Source of the DNA: Anas platyrhynchos | Lineage: Eukaryota > Chordata > Aves > Anseriformes > Anatidae | Direction: 5' to 3' | Length of the DNA: 64,000 nt | NCBI RefSeq assembly: GCF_047663525.1 | Contig: NC_092589.1 | Span: 31,679,001-31,743,000, forward strand | Part shown: positions 1 through 13,609 of the stretch, piece after piece | Layout of the letters: each line of letters begins with the position of its first letter | Numbering within the stretch: position 1 is the first letter of the stretch | Notes under the pieces: generated by a model | What the model was told of the DNA's origin: nothing | Database searches by the model: none | What the model saw: only the letters and a program-made list of their open reading frames with translations | Translations under genes and position numbers: made by a program

Positions 1-1325
1 AGCAGCCTTCTCTCAAAATATTATGCAAACTCATTGGCGGAGATCAAGACTTCTATTCTTTGCATCCTTTTTAAGGTAATATCTCAGTTAGTTAAAAGAA
101 GGGCTTCAAGCACTGCAGTAAGACGAGTGCTAATGAATCACTTTGAGTGAACAGTTTCATAAGCAGACCCTGGTGGGGAGGAGGCACTCTGAGACCTGAA
201 GCCAGGCATTGAGTAGGGAAGGTGAAAAGAACACTGAATAGCTTCCCAGTGACTGCGTGAACAGGAATCCTTAGAGACAACAGGATATGCTAATGTGATT
301 AAAGATAATATAATACTTAGGAACCAAAAGCCCAAATCACAAAGTACAAGCAGGGATATTTCTGGGATTTGAGTCATTGACTTTACAATGTTATTAAATA
401 GTGCTTTTCAGAGAAGCTGCAGCAGAGCTGCATTGCTTTAAAATATGCAGTTCAAGCCAAAACATAACACTTGGAACACTAAGCTATTTTATCCCAAAAT
501 AAAATCATAGAAAAGAAGGAAAAAAAGACTTTTGACACTGTCGCAACATCATTTCTAGCTAGAGCAGAGCCAGATTTTGCTGTTCTCGCAACTGTTCTCA
601 TACAGGAAGTCTCATGTGGATTTGTTATTGATGATCTTCTAATCTTGGAAGTATGAATTTTATTACTATTATAATTAGTGCTTAAAGTACATGAGGTGTC
701 TGACATACAGCTTGGCAGATAAAGAGGCTTCTGTACATGATACCATGGGGCTTCTGTATGTGTTTCAGTCCTTGTATATGTCTACATCTCTGTAAAGCAG
801 AGTACACAGAGACTCTGCTCGCCCTTATCCCACCTCTCAGGTACATTGCACTTACCTACAGTGAATAACAGTGCAAGAGCAGCCGTGCTCCTCGACCTCT
901 GCATTTCTGACCCATACTTGAATGAGACATGCTGGGGCACAAGGGTTTCATTTCACTACCACCACTGCAGTGCACTCCTACAGAGGAATTTATTTTCCAA
1001 TAGATTTGACACCTACCTATGACCAGAAAAATGCTTTGACACACTCATAAAAAAAAAAAAAAAGTGCTTAGAGGCTTAGAGAAAAAGATCTTATTGCTAT
1101 GATTTGATACCAATGTGAATTAATTTCAAGCAATCTCACGTTTTCAGTAAAAGACGTACTGAAAGAATTCCATACCCTGCTGCTTTAACTTTCCTTTTTT
1201 TTCTCCATCTTGCTATCCTGGAGTAAATTTTCTCCCTTTGATTATTATAACACTGTAGTTCAGAAACTAGAAAGCAGCATGATATTTCCTAATTCCATTT
1301 CATGATACTGACATCCTGATATTAC

Positions 1326-1400
1326 TGTTTTTTTCGTGGTTTGTTTTTGTTTTTGTTTTGATTGGTTGGTTGTTTTTTTGTTTTGTTTTGTTTTCTCTCT

Positions 1401-1438
<38 letters not shown>
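1326..1438. repeat. T-rich low-complexity tract
   Basis: TTTTG-type repeats lead through a short CT run into about 35 consecutive T. The pattern is compatible with a microsatellite or an old retroposon tail, but no flanking element is recognisable. Confidence 0.9.
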
Positions 1439-1441
<3 letters not shown>

Positions 1442-4072
1442 TTGAGGTGGGTTAGCAAGAGAGGCTGGAAATCTATTTTAATAGCATCTTTTAATTTTGG
1501 TGCAATTCATCTTTTTCATGCTGGCTGGGTAATTTAATTTGTTGTTGACCTAGTTCCAGTTGTAAAAGATTAGACTATTCATTATCACAGAAGTTTTATC
1601 CTTTGGCCCTTAAAATAATTAAACTTTTTGAAAACGTGTTACAGATTATTAATAAATGTTGTATTTTACTTAGTGAGTTCCTTGTTTCATATGAAAATAT
1701 TTTGTCAGTACACAGTCTTGATGATTCCTTTTTAATTGTGAGGCATAATTACCGCTAGGAAGGGTGACACTGAAATTCAGCAGTGAACCAGTTTTTGATC
1801 AGCATGGCACATGATGTTGTTGTCACAGATACTGCGGCTTCATTGCATGAATCTTTCCCTCCAGCAATATTGAGGCAAAAGCATCCACTGTAATTAGGGA
1901 TTTGAAACCTATGTTGTGTAATTGGTTCTGCTACACCGAGCAGAATGAATGTCCCTCTTAAAAAGTGGAAGACAGAAAAACAGGTTATCTGAGTTATCTG
2001 AGTGATCCTTCCCTGCTCACCCTGCCAGTGACTGGTGTTTGCTTGCTCTCACTTTGGCAGTCCTGGAAGGTGCAATCACTTTTCTCAAAGCTTCTCCCAA
2101 AGCAATTTGTCTGACTTCTAGCAGGTTTCTGGGGAGGACCTGGATCCAGCCTACCTTGAATAAGAGGTTGCAGCTGTGAGTGAGATGGCTATGACTTTTT
2201 TTGGTTCCACCTATAATGGGAATTTGCCCTGGCTCCATCAATGAGTGACTAATTTCCTGGGCAGGTGGGGCAGCATAAACCTCTGCTGTAGGTAAGGAAA
2301 ACCAAATTGTTACTAGTTACAGATTCCAGTGGACTTAAGGTAACTTCAGCTGTCCTTGACTACACTTGTGATTTGGATGCAGGTTCAAGGTGCTGCTGCT
2401 TGGCCAGAAGTTTGGAGGAGGCTTGGACAAATTCCCAAAGTGCCTCCGGTAGGTTTCTGGGGTGGCAAAATCAGCAGAGCAGCATTCCGGGAGCTGCTCG
2501 GTGATTAAGGATGAGGTCTGTAATAACATGTTCACTATAAACATTTCTGATGTTTTCCCTTTAGAGCATGTGTTGCGAAAGAAGCCGTGGAGACCTTTGT
2601 GCCATCCCCAGCCAGCGGGGCCCTGGGCTGTCCTGCCTGGCTGTCCTCGGGAGCTGTGGGGACGTGGGGAGAGGCAGCTGAGCTTACCGGGGAAGCCAGC
2701 TCGGCCTGGGAGAAAGCAAAAGGGCCCAGGGGAGCGGGAGGGAATAGAACGGAAAACTGCAGCTACCACTTTTGGGTTGGAATGAGAGAGCAGCTCTTTG
2801 TGGGCTTTATTGGGAGGGGCTGTTGAGGGATATCCTTTTGCCATCCAGAATCCTTATCTGCTGCTAAGCAATTACACAATGTTAGCTGAGATTTCAGGTG
2901 CTGAAGCAATCAGGTGCTTCTTGGAAAAGTGATCGGAGCTGAAAGCCTCCTGAGAGCATTGTTTTTGCAATCCTTCTTGTTTTATCCCAGGTCCAACAGT
3001 ATTTTTGATGTCTGATGGCACCTAGGAACTGGCGGGAGGCAGAGTGAAGAGCTAGGGACAATCTTGTGTAAGCAAGAGTCCAGATACAATAGCAGTGCCT
3101 TCTCATTTTGTTTGGTCTTGTTGCATGTACATTCTTCTTCAGTCCTATTTTTGGCAGAAATTATTATTTTTGCATTTTCTCTTCTCTACTGTACTTCCAA
3201 GAGAGAAAAAACAGGGCACAAGTGTGGGCTGCTGCTTTGAGAGGGATGAGTACTGAGAACTCCTACAAAAAGAAGCCAACTGTCATCTCAGAGATGGCAC
3301 CCGGATCATTTATTTAGAAGCAGACGATGACCTCTGTCCGGTACGTTTTTCCCAGACTGCTGCTTCAAAAATAGAACCTCTTGCTCACTTTGCCCTTTGG
3401 ATTTTTCCTATTCCCTCCCTGCTTACACCAAAAGAGGTGACAACAGCTCCATGGTCCTGACCCTAGTGCTGGACACCAGCCCTAACCAAGGTTACCAAGC
3501 TAACCAAGCACCTCCTCACACCCAGCTGAGCAGGGGCCCACAGCTGTGTGGCGCTGCCTGTCGGTGCCGTGGGCTGCTCGGGCACTGCTGGGGCTGCAGC
3601 ACAGGCTGGTGGCTGCTGCCGCAGCACAGCTGCACCCAGGCACAGCCCACGGTTCCCTCTGCACGTGTCCTGATGGGGCACATACAGATATGGGAAAGGA
3701 CACAAGTGTTGATGATAACCCCAAGCCCACGTCGCACGGATGCAGTAGCTGATAACAGCGCAAGTCCATCCCTCGGGTCTAAGTGATGCTGAGCGATTTC
3801 TCTGCTCCAGGTTTTCAGTGCAAAACAACATGCTCACCAATTTAGCTCATTAATGCTTGAGAGTAAATTTCAGGTTATCTGTAATACTCTGAACCAGACA
3901 TGCAAGTTTAGCATCTGTTTTTGACTGGTAATTGTGACGTGCAGAGAGTATCTACGGCCTGTTTTCAGAGGTGACCTCATGTGCCTAAATCCTAATGAGT
4001 TATTTTTAAGCTAAAATGTCCTAGTTTCAGCTTCACCTATGGGATCTGTTCCTATATAGATTAGTCATTTTT

Positions 4073-4076
<4 letters not shown>

Positions 4077-4104
<28 letters not shown>
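4077..4104. repeat. Poly(A) tract, 28 bases
   Basis: An uninterrupted A run with no recognisable processed pseudogene or retroelement upstream of it. Confidence 0.9.
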
Positions 4105-4105
<1 letters not shown>

Positions 4106-7100
4106 CATCACGTTGTATGTTAAACAAAAAAGGGGAGAGGGGGGAAAGAGGGTTGGGCAAAAAAAGGACAATTGGAGCTCTTTGTGCTTGCCAAGGCCAT
4201 GGAACTGTTATAGGACATAAGTGAGTGATCATTAAAAATAATCTTTCTTCTGCTGGGAGGTATTGCTGTTAGGCAGATAATGAAATGCAACAACACTCTG
4301 TCTCCTGGTCTGTTACAGAGCCTTTGGTGGTGCTACGTCAGCACTTGCTTTGTTTCCACTCTTTAACAAGGCCTTGACATGCTGCTGTTAACTTGGTTTT
4401 ATGCCTCTTTTATGTTTTCATAGCCCCATGCAGAAGTTTTCAGCATTATGTGCTTCCTCCAGTACAGAGTCTGAGCATCTTGCTCCAATTTACTGGCTGA
4501 GGAGGTGAAGAGGTTGTTCCCCTGTACCAGCCGTTGGGTGCTTCCCCTCCATCTGAGATCTTTTGTAAAAACAAAGGAACAATCCTCCTGCTGGTGAGTT
4601 TATGATGAGCATGATGTAATGGGCAGGGAAACATTGCTGCTCTGTAACATTAAATGCAAAGCTCCAGCTATTCATTCTCTTCCTCATTTGGGCAAGTTAA
4701 ATTCCCCTACAGCTTGCACTCTCCCCTGACAGATGGGCTAACAGCCTCTCACTCTGCTCTGAACAACTTCGTGGCTGCTGTCATGCCCCCTCCTAAATTT
4801 GCACCTGGATTTGAGAAGTCAGGAAAGAGAGCAGATAGAGCAGTGTGAAGACAGGCGCTGTGAGGGAATTACTGCTCTGCTGTAGCCAGAAGGGGATAGG
4901 ACTGTAGAAGGTTGTTAGTGGCATTTATCTTGGAGGTAGGGAATTATTTGGTGGCAGAGACAGAAGACAAATATATGAACAGAAGTTAATTTGTGGTTGT
5001 GGCTCAACAGTACACAAAAATACGGTCCCATAAGCGTAGCAGAACTGATAACAAACCAAAGAACAGCAATATCAGGAAACAACAATGCTGATGCCCACAG
5101 CTTGCTGTAGCAGTAGTGCCTGTGGGACAGGTTAAACTGAGATGAGGGCTCCCCTATGCTAGACTCTGCACCACGTCAGTGACAGGTGAAGTAAACAGTG
5201 AACAACCCCATGGCAAAACAGCAGGAGAGCTGGAGGACATGCTTATACTGACCACTAGATAGTTCAGTCTTATTTTGTTTGAAATATTCCTTTTTTCCAC
5301 CCATTGTGGGGAAAAGCACAGGTAGATGCAGGGTTATGCAGGAGCTGAGGCAACAGTTCACAACCTCTGTAGCTGAAACTCGTTGCATACAAAAAGTTCC
5401 TTTCCATCCCTCATCCCAGGAGTCCATAATTAAACTGACAGGCAGAGAAATGCCATCAGGATTAACATATGTGTCTCAAGACACATTTCCAATGAGACAG
5501 AGAAACTTTTTTGTAAAATGTTTGTTTTAGTTTTAAAGCCTTTTTTGTTTGTTTTAAAAATCGAATTATTTAAACTTTTTTTTTTTAAGTTTGCAAAGAG
5601 GATGTGACTGGGAAAGGACCCCAGATCCTGACACTTAAATGAGTTGTACTCTCTCCTTTTTAGGCTTGCAGTGGCCATGTCTCAGAGCCCATGCATCATG
5701 TAGAAAATTGAGCAGTCTGATTTTTTTTTTAAGTTAGTGATTCACCCATATGTTTATTCTGTAAGATAGCAAGGGAACCGATTTATATGCCAGCCTTGTT
5801 TATGATGGTTGTTTTCAGATTCATGACGGCAAAAGCCCTCTTCTACTCCCCTTTCTAGAAATGCTACTTCAGAAGATATTTCTGTTACCTAAAGTAGAAA
5901 GTTATACAAGCTTGCTGTTTTTGTTTTGCAAGAGCTTTGGAAACAGTCCAGTTTCAACTTGTCTCTAATGCCATGCAATCTGTTTATGTTCTGCTTTACT
6001 TTTCTGGCAACTTCTGAAAAGATAAACTTATCTTTGTGAGGTGGAATTGATATGAACTGTACCGGACAGATACAAAGACCCTTTGTCCGTTTATTTGTTT
6101 TAAAACTCTTTGGGTTTTAATTGTGCTATTTGCTCCAAAGGTGTATAGAATCTGGTAGTGATCTTTGAGTGTGGAAAACCAGCATAAGTCGCTAGAGGGA
6201 GCTCAGACATCGCTTCTGAGCCCAGGGACGAGCTGCTCTACCCCAGTATGTTACTTGCGTGTTGTCGGTAGATCTTCCCTGTTGAGATAGTTTCTGTGTG
6301 GGCAACTACAGACTCTGCATCATGAAAAGCAAACTGAGCTTTAAGACATAGCTGATTTGTAAATTAGGACTGAACTGGGGCACGGAGGTCTCAAACTTTA
6401 ATTTGAGTGTCAGCATCAGTAGATACTACTGGAAAATGTTTTTCCAGCCCATAAAGGTGGGTCAGAAGTTGCCATCCCTGCCTGCCTCCCCCCCACCTCC
6501 TCGTGTGTTCCTTCCCCTTCATTACATCTTCAGATGTGCATACTGCTGCATGTCCCACTCCCACAAACCCCATGCATCCACCTCAGAGCCGCTACTTTCC
6601 TGTCTGTGCAATTCACCTCACCAAGATCTAAACCTTTTGCCTCTGCCCACCTACCGCCTGCCTCCAGCCTCATCCACTCGCCTACCTAAAGCACATCAGG
6701 TTTCACCAATGCCCTCTGCCTCTGCTTTTATTTTAACCTCTCCCCTTATCTTTTCTTGCTCCACCATCCTGAGCTGCAAGCGCAGGTTCAGGCACCACCT
6801 GGGCAGGCAGTCTGAGAGGAGCAGTCGTAGTGGTGCGGTTCTCTGACTGGCTGTAATTGCTGTTGTGAAAGTGTTTACCTAATGTTCAGGAAGCAATTGA
6901 TGAGTAAAGACCATTATAAACATGCTTCTCTGGTGGCCAGATAGTTATCAGCCATCAGGCAGTCACTGTCCTCCCCTCACGCAGTAGCTGTTCACGTGGC
7001 AGTATTTGTTCTCCTTCAGATAAGAGTTGGCACACTGCAGGCTTTCGATCTGCTGCTGGAGCCACAAAAGATGTGTGTGTTGGTTTTTTTTTTTTTTTTT

Positions 7101-10100
7101 TCCTTTAAAAAACACTTGTAAAAACGGTTTGTGTGCCACACCTTGAAAGCCTCTTTGCCAGAGAGCACTAAAACACTAGTATGAGTTAGGCAAATCATCT
7201 TAAACCACCTTGGGCGGTCTTTGGCACTGTGATTTATAGAAGGAGGCCACATAATATCAGACTGGGGCCTCTTGCCTTTTCCCACCCTGCACATGTTCAG
7301 CTGCATAGAGAAAATGAATATGGTCAGCTCATTATTTTGCATGAGCCGAGCAAGCTTTGTTAGGTGACAAGTGAGATAGTACTACTGAAGTAAAGCCTTA
7401 AATAAACTGATTCTCAGTCTGGGTATGACATCTCGATGCTATCCCAGAAATTCAGAAGAGGGGGAGAGGATTGTCGCTGTGTTGGTAAGTGAGGCTCCCC
7501 TGTGACACAAACCAGTGCTGGGCTCTACTCAGGCTTTGCATTCAGTCACCTGGGGGTGCTGGAGGTACGTCAGGAATATGGCAAAACGTGCTGCACTGCA
7601 GATATTCCCTGCGCTGTAGGCCCACTTGGTTCTTTACTGTTTCTCAAAGTTCAGTCGCTGGCCCTGCACGCTGCTGCACAGGCCAGCTCCATAAAATGAG
7701 GGGAATTTGCTGGCTCTGCATTACATGCTGTTGTTGTTCTTTTCGTCCTCTCAGTAAATGCTACGTGTGATGACTACTAACTCTGAACTCAGTCCTGTGG
7801 CAAGACACTGGTCTGAAAGCTAACCTGCTTTCCACCGAATGAACAAAAGGATATAGTTTATCATTCTTGTGGCAACTCTTAGAAAACCTTGTATTTCTGG
7901 GCTGCAGATTTTGGAAATTGTGCTCCATTCTAACAGTACAGGCACTGGAAACCCATTAGGATCTTTTCTATGAGGAAGATGAAAGACATCCTGCCTTTGT
8001 CCATGTTACAGGCATCTAAAGGACATTGGAGCTCTCCTGTGAGAAGTTTGGCCAGGGGCTATTTAACAGCAGCTTCATGGAAGACACAGAAGAAGGTATT
8101 CAGCTTTGAAGTGCTCATTCCCACCCCTGTTTCAGCACAGAAATATCTCTGCAGGGTATGGTGGCTGAGACCACAGGGCATTTGGCATTCTGCTCTCACC
8201 CCCAAAACTCTGCAGCTATTCTCCTGCACAGAACATCAGAGCAGAGCGAGAGTAGCTGCATGGAACTAAATGCTGTGCTCTCTTCTGTGGGAGCAAGAGG
8301 GAGAAAACTTCCACCACTGCAACATTTCTTCTCCCCTTGCCTTCTCTTCAGTCTCCAACGGCTGATAAGGAAGTAGCGTTAGTGAGCAGGGCTGGCTTCA
8401 AGGAAAGTTATGACAGGGCACAGGCATAAAAGCTGCTGTAGGCTTAGAAGGAATAACTGTGTGTTCTGCTTGAAAAATGTGAGAGGGCCTGTGTGCGTTG
8501 TACTGAGCAGCTGTAGCTTCTGGGACAAAGATGAGAGTTTTGTGGAGGACTGACTATTGTAACCCTTCAGGTAAAAGGAATGGGTGCAGAAGACAGGTCT
8601 CCTCATGCAGGAGCCGATCGAGCTAATACTGGGAAAAAGCATGGTCTGTGGAGGTCAAATGCTGGAGGAATATGATATAAACTCAAGGAGAGCTACAAGG
8701 CTCTTGAGAACAGTAACACCTGGTTAGCTGAGCTGTGATTTATAAGTGTGGTAAAAATGAGGGGCTGTGTTTCTGCCGATCTGTAAAACTGGAGAATCTT
8801 GCTGTGAGGAATGAGTTGTGCTGGTCACTCTGTCAGCCATGTCTACTTGAGTGCACAGCTCTTTTGTACTCCAAGTCCTTCACACCGTCCCTAGAATTTA
8901 CATCCTCGGATATTTGCAAAGTGTTATCCTGCCTCTGTAGCTATTTTTAGTTTAATACTATACATTTGGTGCTTTTGATTTTTCTTAGTAGGTGTCTCCA
9001 TCTTACTCCTGGATAATTCATTATTTTCCGAATTATTTTCTTGGAGCTGTCTGCTATTTGTCGGTCTTTTCATTGTAGTGAAGTGGCTGAACCGGATTCA
9101 GTGTTTTAAATGAGACTTTCAAATGATGACAGCTTTCTATTTCCTCCTCTGCAATCTCATGCTTCTACATAGCTAATATCTTCCACATTTGCTATTCATC
9201 AGGCAAAGCTTTCATCCCTCTGTCTCTTTCAGCATAACTGCCTTCCAGGTTTTAACCTTCCCCTGAAAGTCTGAAACGTAGATTGATTCTCCACTATAGA
9301 TTAGTTTGCATTTTCTGAATCTTGTCACTTTCTAATTTCTTAGCTGCCTGTGAATTATTTCTGTTCATCTGGGGGAGAAATTTTAAGTGCTTACCTTATG
9401 GCCACTTTGCAAATGTTCAATTGTTGTCATCAAAATGACTGGTGAGATGTCAGATAGGGCACAGCCCTGCACGACCCATCAAGAGCACTGTCTTTTAACT
9501 CTTTATCTCCAATTTACTGTGTGGCCATTTTTATTGTGGAGTTTTCTGGTGCAAGATTGGTTATTATTTAGCGTCATGAGAAAACAGTGTCCTTCTCCTA
9601 CACTTTCTTGTTTGGTCTCCATCAAAGAAAGCTGGAGTGTTACTGAAATACTGTAGGTTTATCAATCTTTTCACACCCATAAATGTTTCAAGTTCAGTCT
9701 GAGAACTAAGATCTGCAGGATGTACTGAATGAAGGTATTGAACTCCAGTGGTAATCAAAACCTTTGACTTCTGCTCTACCTCTGCAGGTCAAGAGGTGCC
9801 TTTATTGCTTCTTTTAAAAGATTGCTTAGAGTTGTGTTTGAATGGGAATGTATATACAGCTTACAAACAAGAAAAAGAGGGGATTTGCAGATGTCATAAG
9901 CTACCATCTGCTCTTTTTTAGTCTCTAGATTTAGAAACAAGCAAAGTAGGCAGAAATAACTTTGTTCAGTTATTATTATTTGGCTGAATATATGTTTGGT
10001 TGAATATATATATTATATATACTAATTTTACAAAGTGTGAAACAATTTACAGTACTTGGCTTGCCTTCGTATTTTTGAATTTCAGTATTTGCATCCATTC

Positions 10101-12869
10101 TACTTTGTGCTCTTCATTTTGTTTTTTCGTTAATTCCATAAAATGTGCTTTTCTGTAAATAAAACATTATCAAACTGTTGCACGTAGAAAGCAACTCCTT
10201 GTTGAACTGAATTTAGGAAATGCAGATTTTAATTTTAAGCTTTTTTTTTTTATTATTGTCCTAGTCTGAATGGTTTTGTTTATTACAAATTCTAAAGTTC
10301 TGTATGGTGTGGCTTTTGGGGGCCTACTGCATCTTAATTATAAAGTCATATTCTGCATAAATTAAGGGTAAGATATACTGCAGCACTGAGAACTGCAGGC
10401 TTTGTTCCAGGAACATTTGTTCTCACAGTCTTACAGTGCTGAGTAACTGTAGCTGGTACCTAGATGCCCGCCTTTCTTTTTTTATTCCTTTTATACTCAC
10501 CCACAGAATTTTTCAAACTCTGCAGTGAATTTTCCTTGCCTTATTAGCTAGCATTATTTCCCAACTTCTCAGCCTAATCTTACGCTCTATTTTTCTTGTG
10601 TCCTGTAGTAACTCTTGTAATGACGCAACTCAGAGAGCTTAGTTTATTCTTTGGGGTACAAGACAATTATCATGATGTATTTTTTTCAAAATCACCTTTA
10701 TACAGTGTTGTGCAATAGATAGCATATTGCATTCTTTCTGCTACCTTATTATTATTTTAATTAAAAAGTAGTCATGGAACGACATCTTCATTTTCCACTC
10801 TAATAAACAAAGAATACCCTAAAGTTATAACAGTATTTAAAAATAGAAAATTACCTCAAAGATTGTTGCCCAAGGAGTATAAATACTGACAGGAGGGACT
10901 TCCTCAGGATGCCAGCAGTACCAAACGAAGGGACAGACAAGTGCTGTCATAAGTGCCCATGCAGATTCATCAGATCCTGCTGGAGGTTCTAGGTGGAAAA
11001 AGAGAAGGGACAAGCCCCTTTTTACTTAAAGAATTTGAAAAGATACGGTTTGTGTGCATTGTGCATGTGTGCTTCATGGTCCTAAAAAAAACTGGCAGGG
11101 CCCTTTAGCAATCAAAGTTATTTTAGACTGAGGTAGTCTGGTTAAAAAAGGCTTTAAATAAAGTACTGAAATCTTTAAATATCTGTGTACAGACGTCTAT
11201 CAAAGAGAGAAGCACCTTCAAATCTGAAAACACGAGATTTTAAGAGAAATAGAATCTCTCTTTCGTGAGCTTCTGAAGCTGATCCAGGTGGGAACCTCCC
11301 TTGGAGAGCTGCAGCTGGCAGCAGATCTGGCATTTCTTGTCATCTTATTGGACAAGGGAAAACTGTAAATCATCCTACGGCTTTCCCACAGAATAATTTT
11401 TGTAGTCCTGCGTTGGCGACACTAACTAGGGAGACAGGTTAACCTTTACCTTTAGTCAAGACTGCTGTAAGCCTTCCATCTAAAATCAGAACCTTGACAT
11501 TCCTCCCTTGATGTTTGCTGTTTTGAAACCTACCTGTCTACTTTTCGGTTCCAAGGGCAGGATTGTAGACTGGATTAGAGACTTTGGGTATTTTATTTTT
11601 TTTACCCATGCGAGCTGGAGCGAAACTGGAGATGACTACAAACAGAGGAATCTTCCACTTGCCAACTGCACATCCATCTCAAGAAAAAATGAGTTTGAGC
11701 TGTCATAATGATATTTTGTGTAAGAAAAAAAATAATGCCTTGTGTTTTGTTGTCTCTCTCGTTGTTTTTCAGGTGTCCCTCTACAGCTCTAAAAGTCTGA
11801 TTTCTTGCTTGTGTAAGCTGCAATTTACATGAATTATTTTGCTCCAGTAGACGTGTTTTAAAGAAATATAGCTGACTTGAAATAAGAGATGAAATCTTGA
11901 GGGTTGCAGCTTGCTAAACAAGGTAAGTCTGCCTGATTTGGTGTAAAATTTCAGTCCCTCGGAGGAGAGAGGATTCTCAGCACTGCATACAAGCCTGCGC
12001 TTGCCAAGCCATTGCCTAACAATGCAATGCAGGCCTTATCAAATATGTACGGCCTACAAAGCTTGTGCTGTCCTGATCCCTCACAAGTGGTCTGGTCCGA
12101 GTAGTAATTTTTAAATTGCTTTGCTTTCTGGAAGTGACAGGGGATGAGATATCAAAAAAGGGATGATGGAGAGGGATGAGGGAGAAAAGGCAAGAGAGCA
12201 GTAAAGGCAAGCTTCCAGAGCAGAGGGCTGAAGAAAGCACATGGAAGATCCCAGCCAGCCCTGTAAACTATGTCAGAATCCCTCTGCAGTGTGCACACTC
12301 CTTACAGCTCAACAGTATTATGAGCACAGCTGGAAACTATCCCGGTGCGTAGGAAGGATGAGATGGTAGTAAGAGACCAGCTTGCCTAATGAGATGTTCA
12401 GTGACCTCAAGCACAAGGAACTGGTTTTGCAGGGTTGCTCTGTAAATCATATCAACAAAATTAAAAAAGAACAAAACCTGTCTTTGTCCTTCCCTCCCCC
12501 ACTCTTTGTTTTTTGTTACTGAGTTGTTTCACTGACACAGCTGATAGTGTAGGCCTACAAATAATTGCATCAGCACAACTCAAGGAGTTGAGCTAGGAGG
12601 TGAGGATCTCACATGGCTCTGGAGATGGCACGTTTAAAATGTGTTCAGGAAGGATATCAATCTTCCCATCCGAGATGGGAGAAGATGGGCTAGGCAGTGG
12701 TGATCTGAAAGAGCCTGTGAGGCAGTACAGATCATGAGCTGAATGTGCATCAGCAGTGGGACACTTCCACAAAAAAGACAGATGTTTGGGCATGTAGAGA
12801 CAGGGATCAATTCTGGCACATCCCATAACCTTTCCAATCGATTTAGCATTGGTAAAGTGAATATGAGAC

Positions 12870-13330
12870 TTAGCAGTGGACCCAAATTTCAAGAAAAATG
12901 TAAACCAGCTAGGGGAGATTCAGAAAACTACAGGAAAGATGGATGTGTGAAATGACCTGTGAGGAACGATTAAAAAGAATTGGTGTTCTTTAGTCTTGTG
13001 AACGCTGAAGAGATACAAGAAAATTTCCAGCTTTGCGGTGTTGTTGTTGGTGTTTGTTCGTTCGTTTGTTTTCCTATATATTCCTTGGGAACCCAATCTT
13101 TCGTCAATGTACTCTAGGAAGAGGAGAAAGAGTACAGAGCTGAACCTGCATCATGTGGCAATCTAGCCTTGAGTCTCCAGCAGTAAGGACGACAGTGCCA
13201 GAGGATACTGCCTGAGGAGAGTTGTGAAAGCTGCTGTCACTAGAGGTTTAAAAACAGGCTCGACAGGCATCCATCAGTGGTGGTTCAGGTATGGCAGCCC
13301 TGCCTGGGAGCCTCTGGGATGCAGGCAAGC
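12870..13330 (+). mobile_element. Old, degenerate CR1 LINE 3' fragment
   Basis: The stretch follows the 3' part of CR1-family LINEs with many substitutions and gaps. Recognisable blocks run in order: a 'caagaaaaatgtaaaccag' block, a 'gaggaacgattaaaaagaat' block, and at about 13225-13315 the block around 'gttgtgaaagctgctgtcac', 'aggtttaaaaacaggctcga' and 'cctgcctgggag'. The fragment is on the + strand. A GTTTG/GTTCG low-complexity patch near 13045-13070 interrupts it. No reading frame survives, so it is a much older insertion than the CR1 at 51554. Identity is by eye against the remembered CR1 consensus. Confidence 0.72.
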
Positions 13331-13609
13331 AGCCTGGCCGTGGGAAGCACTGAAAATCTGGCTGTGCTCGCTGTGCTGGGCTGTTGCCAGTGTTGCCTTT
13401 CACCACGTTTCTGCAGGGTCACCGCCGCCACAACTGAGCATTTTATTTTACTGGCGGGGATTTAAGGTTTTCTTTTCGATTAGTAGCAGCCCCTAGTCCA
13501 TCCTCGCGACCTGAACTGACAGATAGTGATCACTCATAGCAGTGCCATGCTGGTAAGGAGAGAGCAGCCTCTCCACAGCCATCTCTGCTTAACCCGCTGG
13601 TCCCTAAGC

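Larger units (their letters stand above)
1..12869. other. Gene-free flank upstream of SCCPDH
   Basis: I find no reading frame here with protein-like composition and splice sites on either strand. The longer open frames (up to 169 codons) have no recognisable family and sit in locally GC-rich or pyrimidine-rich patches. The stretch holds a 35-base T run near 1404-1438, a 28-base A run near 4077-4104, a C/T-rich strand-asymmetric patch at about 6470-6760 and several short AT tracts. It is probably intergenic sequence between SCCPDH and the next gene outside the window. A lncRNA or enhancers cannot be excluded by eye. Confidence 0.6.

Noticed and set aside
2335-2844. 169-codon open frame on the minus strand
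   Set aside because: It lies in a GC-rich patch that is open on both strands, has no recognisable family and no splice context, and its composition follows the DNA rather than a protein.
3397-3840. Overlapping open frames of 125-129 codons on both strands
   Set aside because: Local GC richness keeps several frames open at once; none resembles a known protein.
6403-6846. 147-codon open frame on the plus strand
   Set aside because: It overlaps a C/T-rich patch, so its Ser/Pro/Leu/His composition is expected from the base bias. No domain is recognised.
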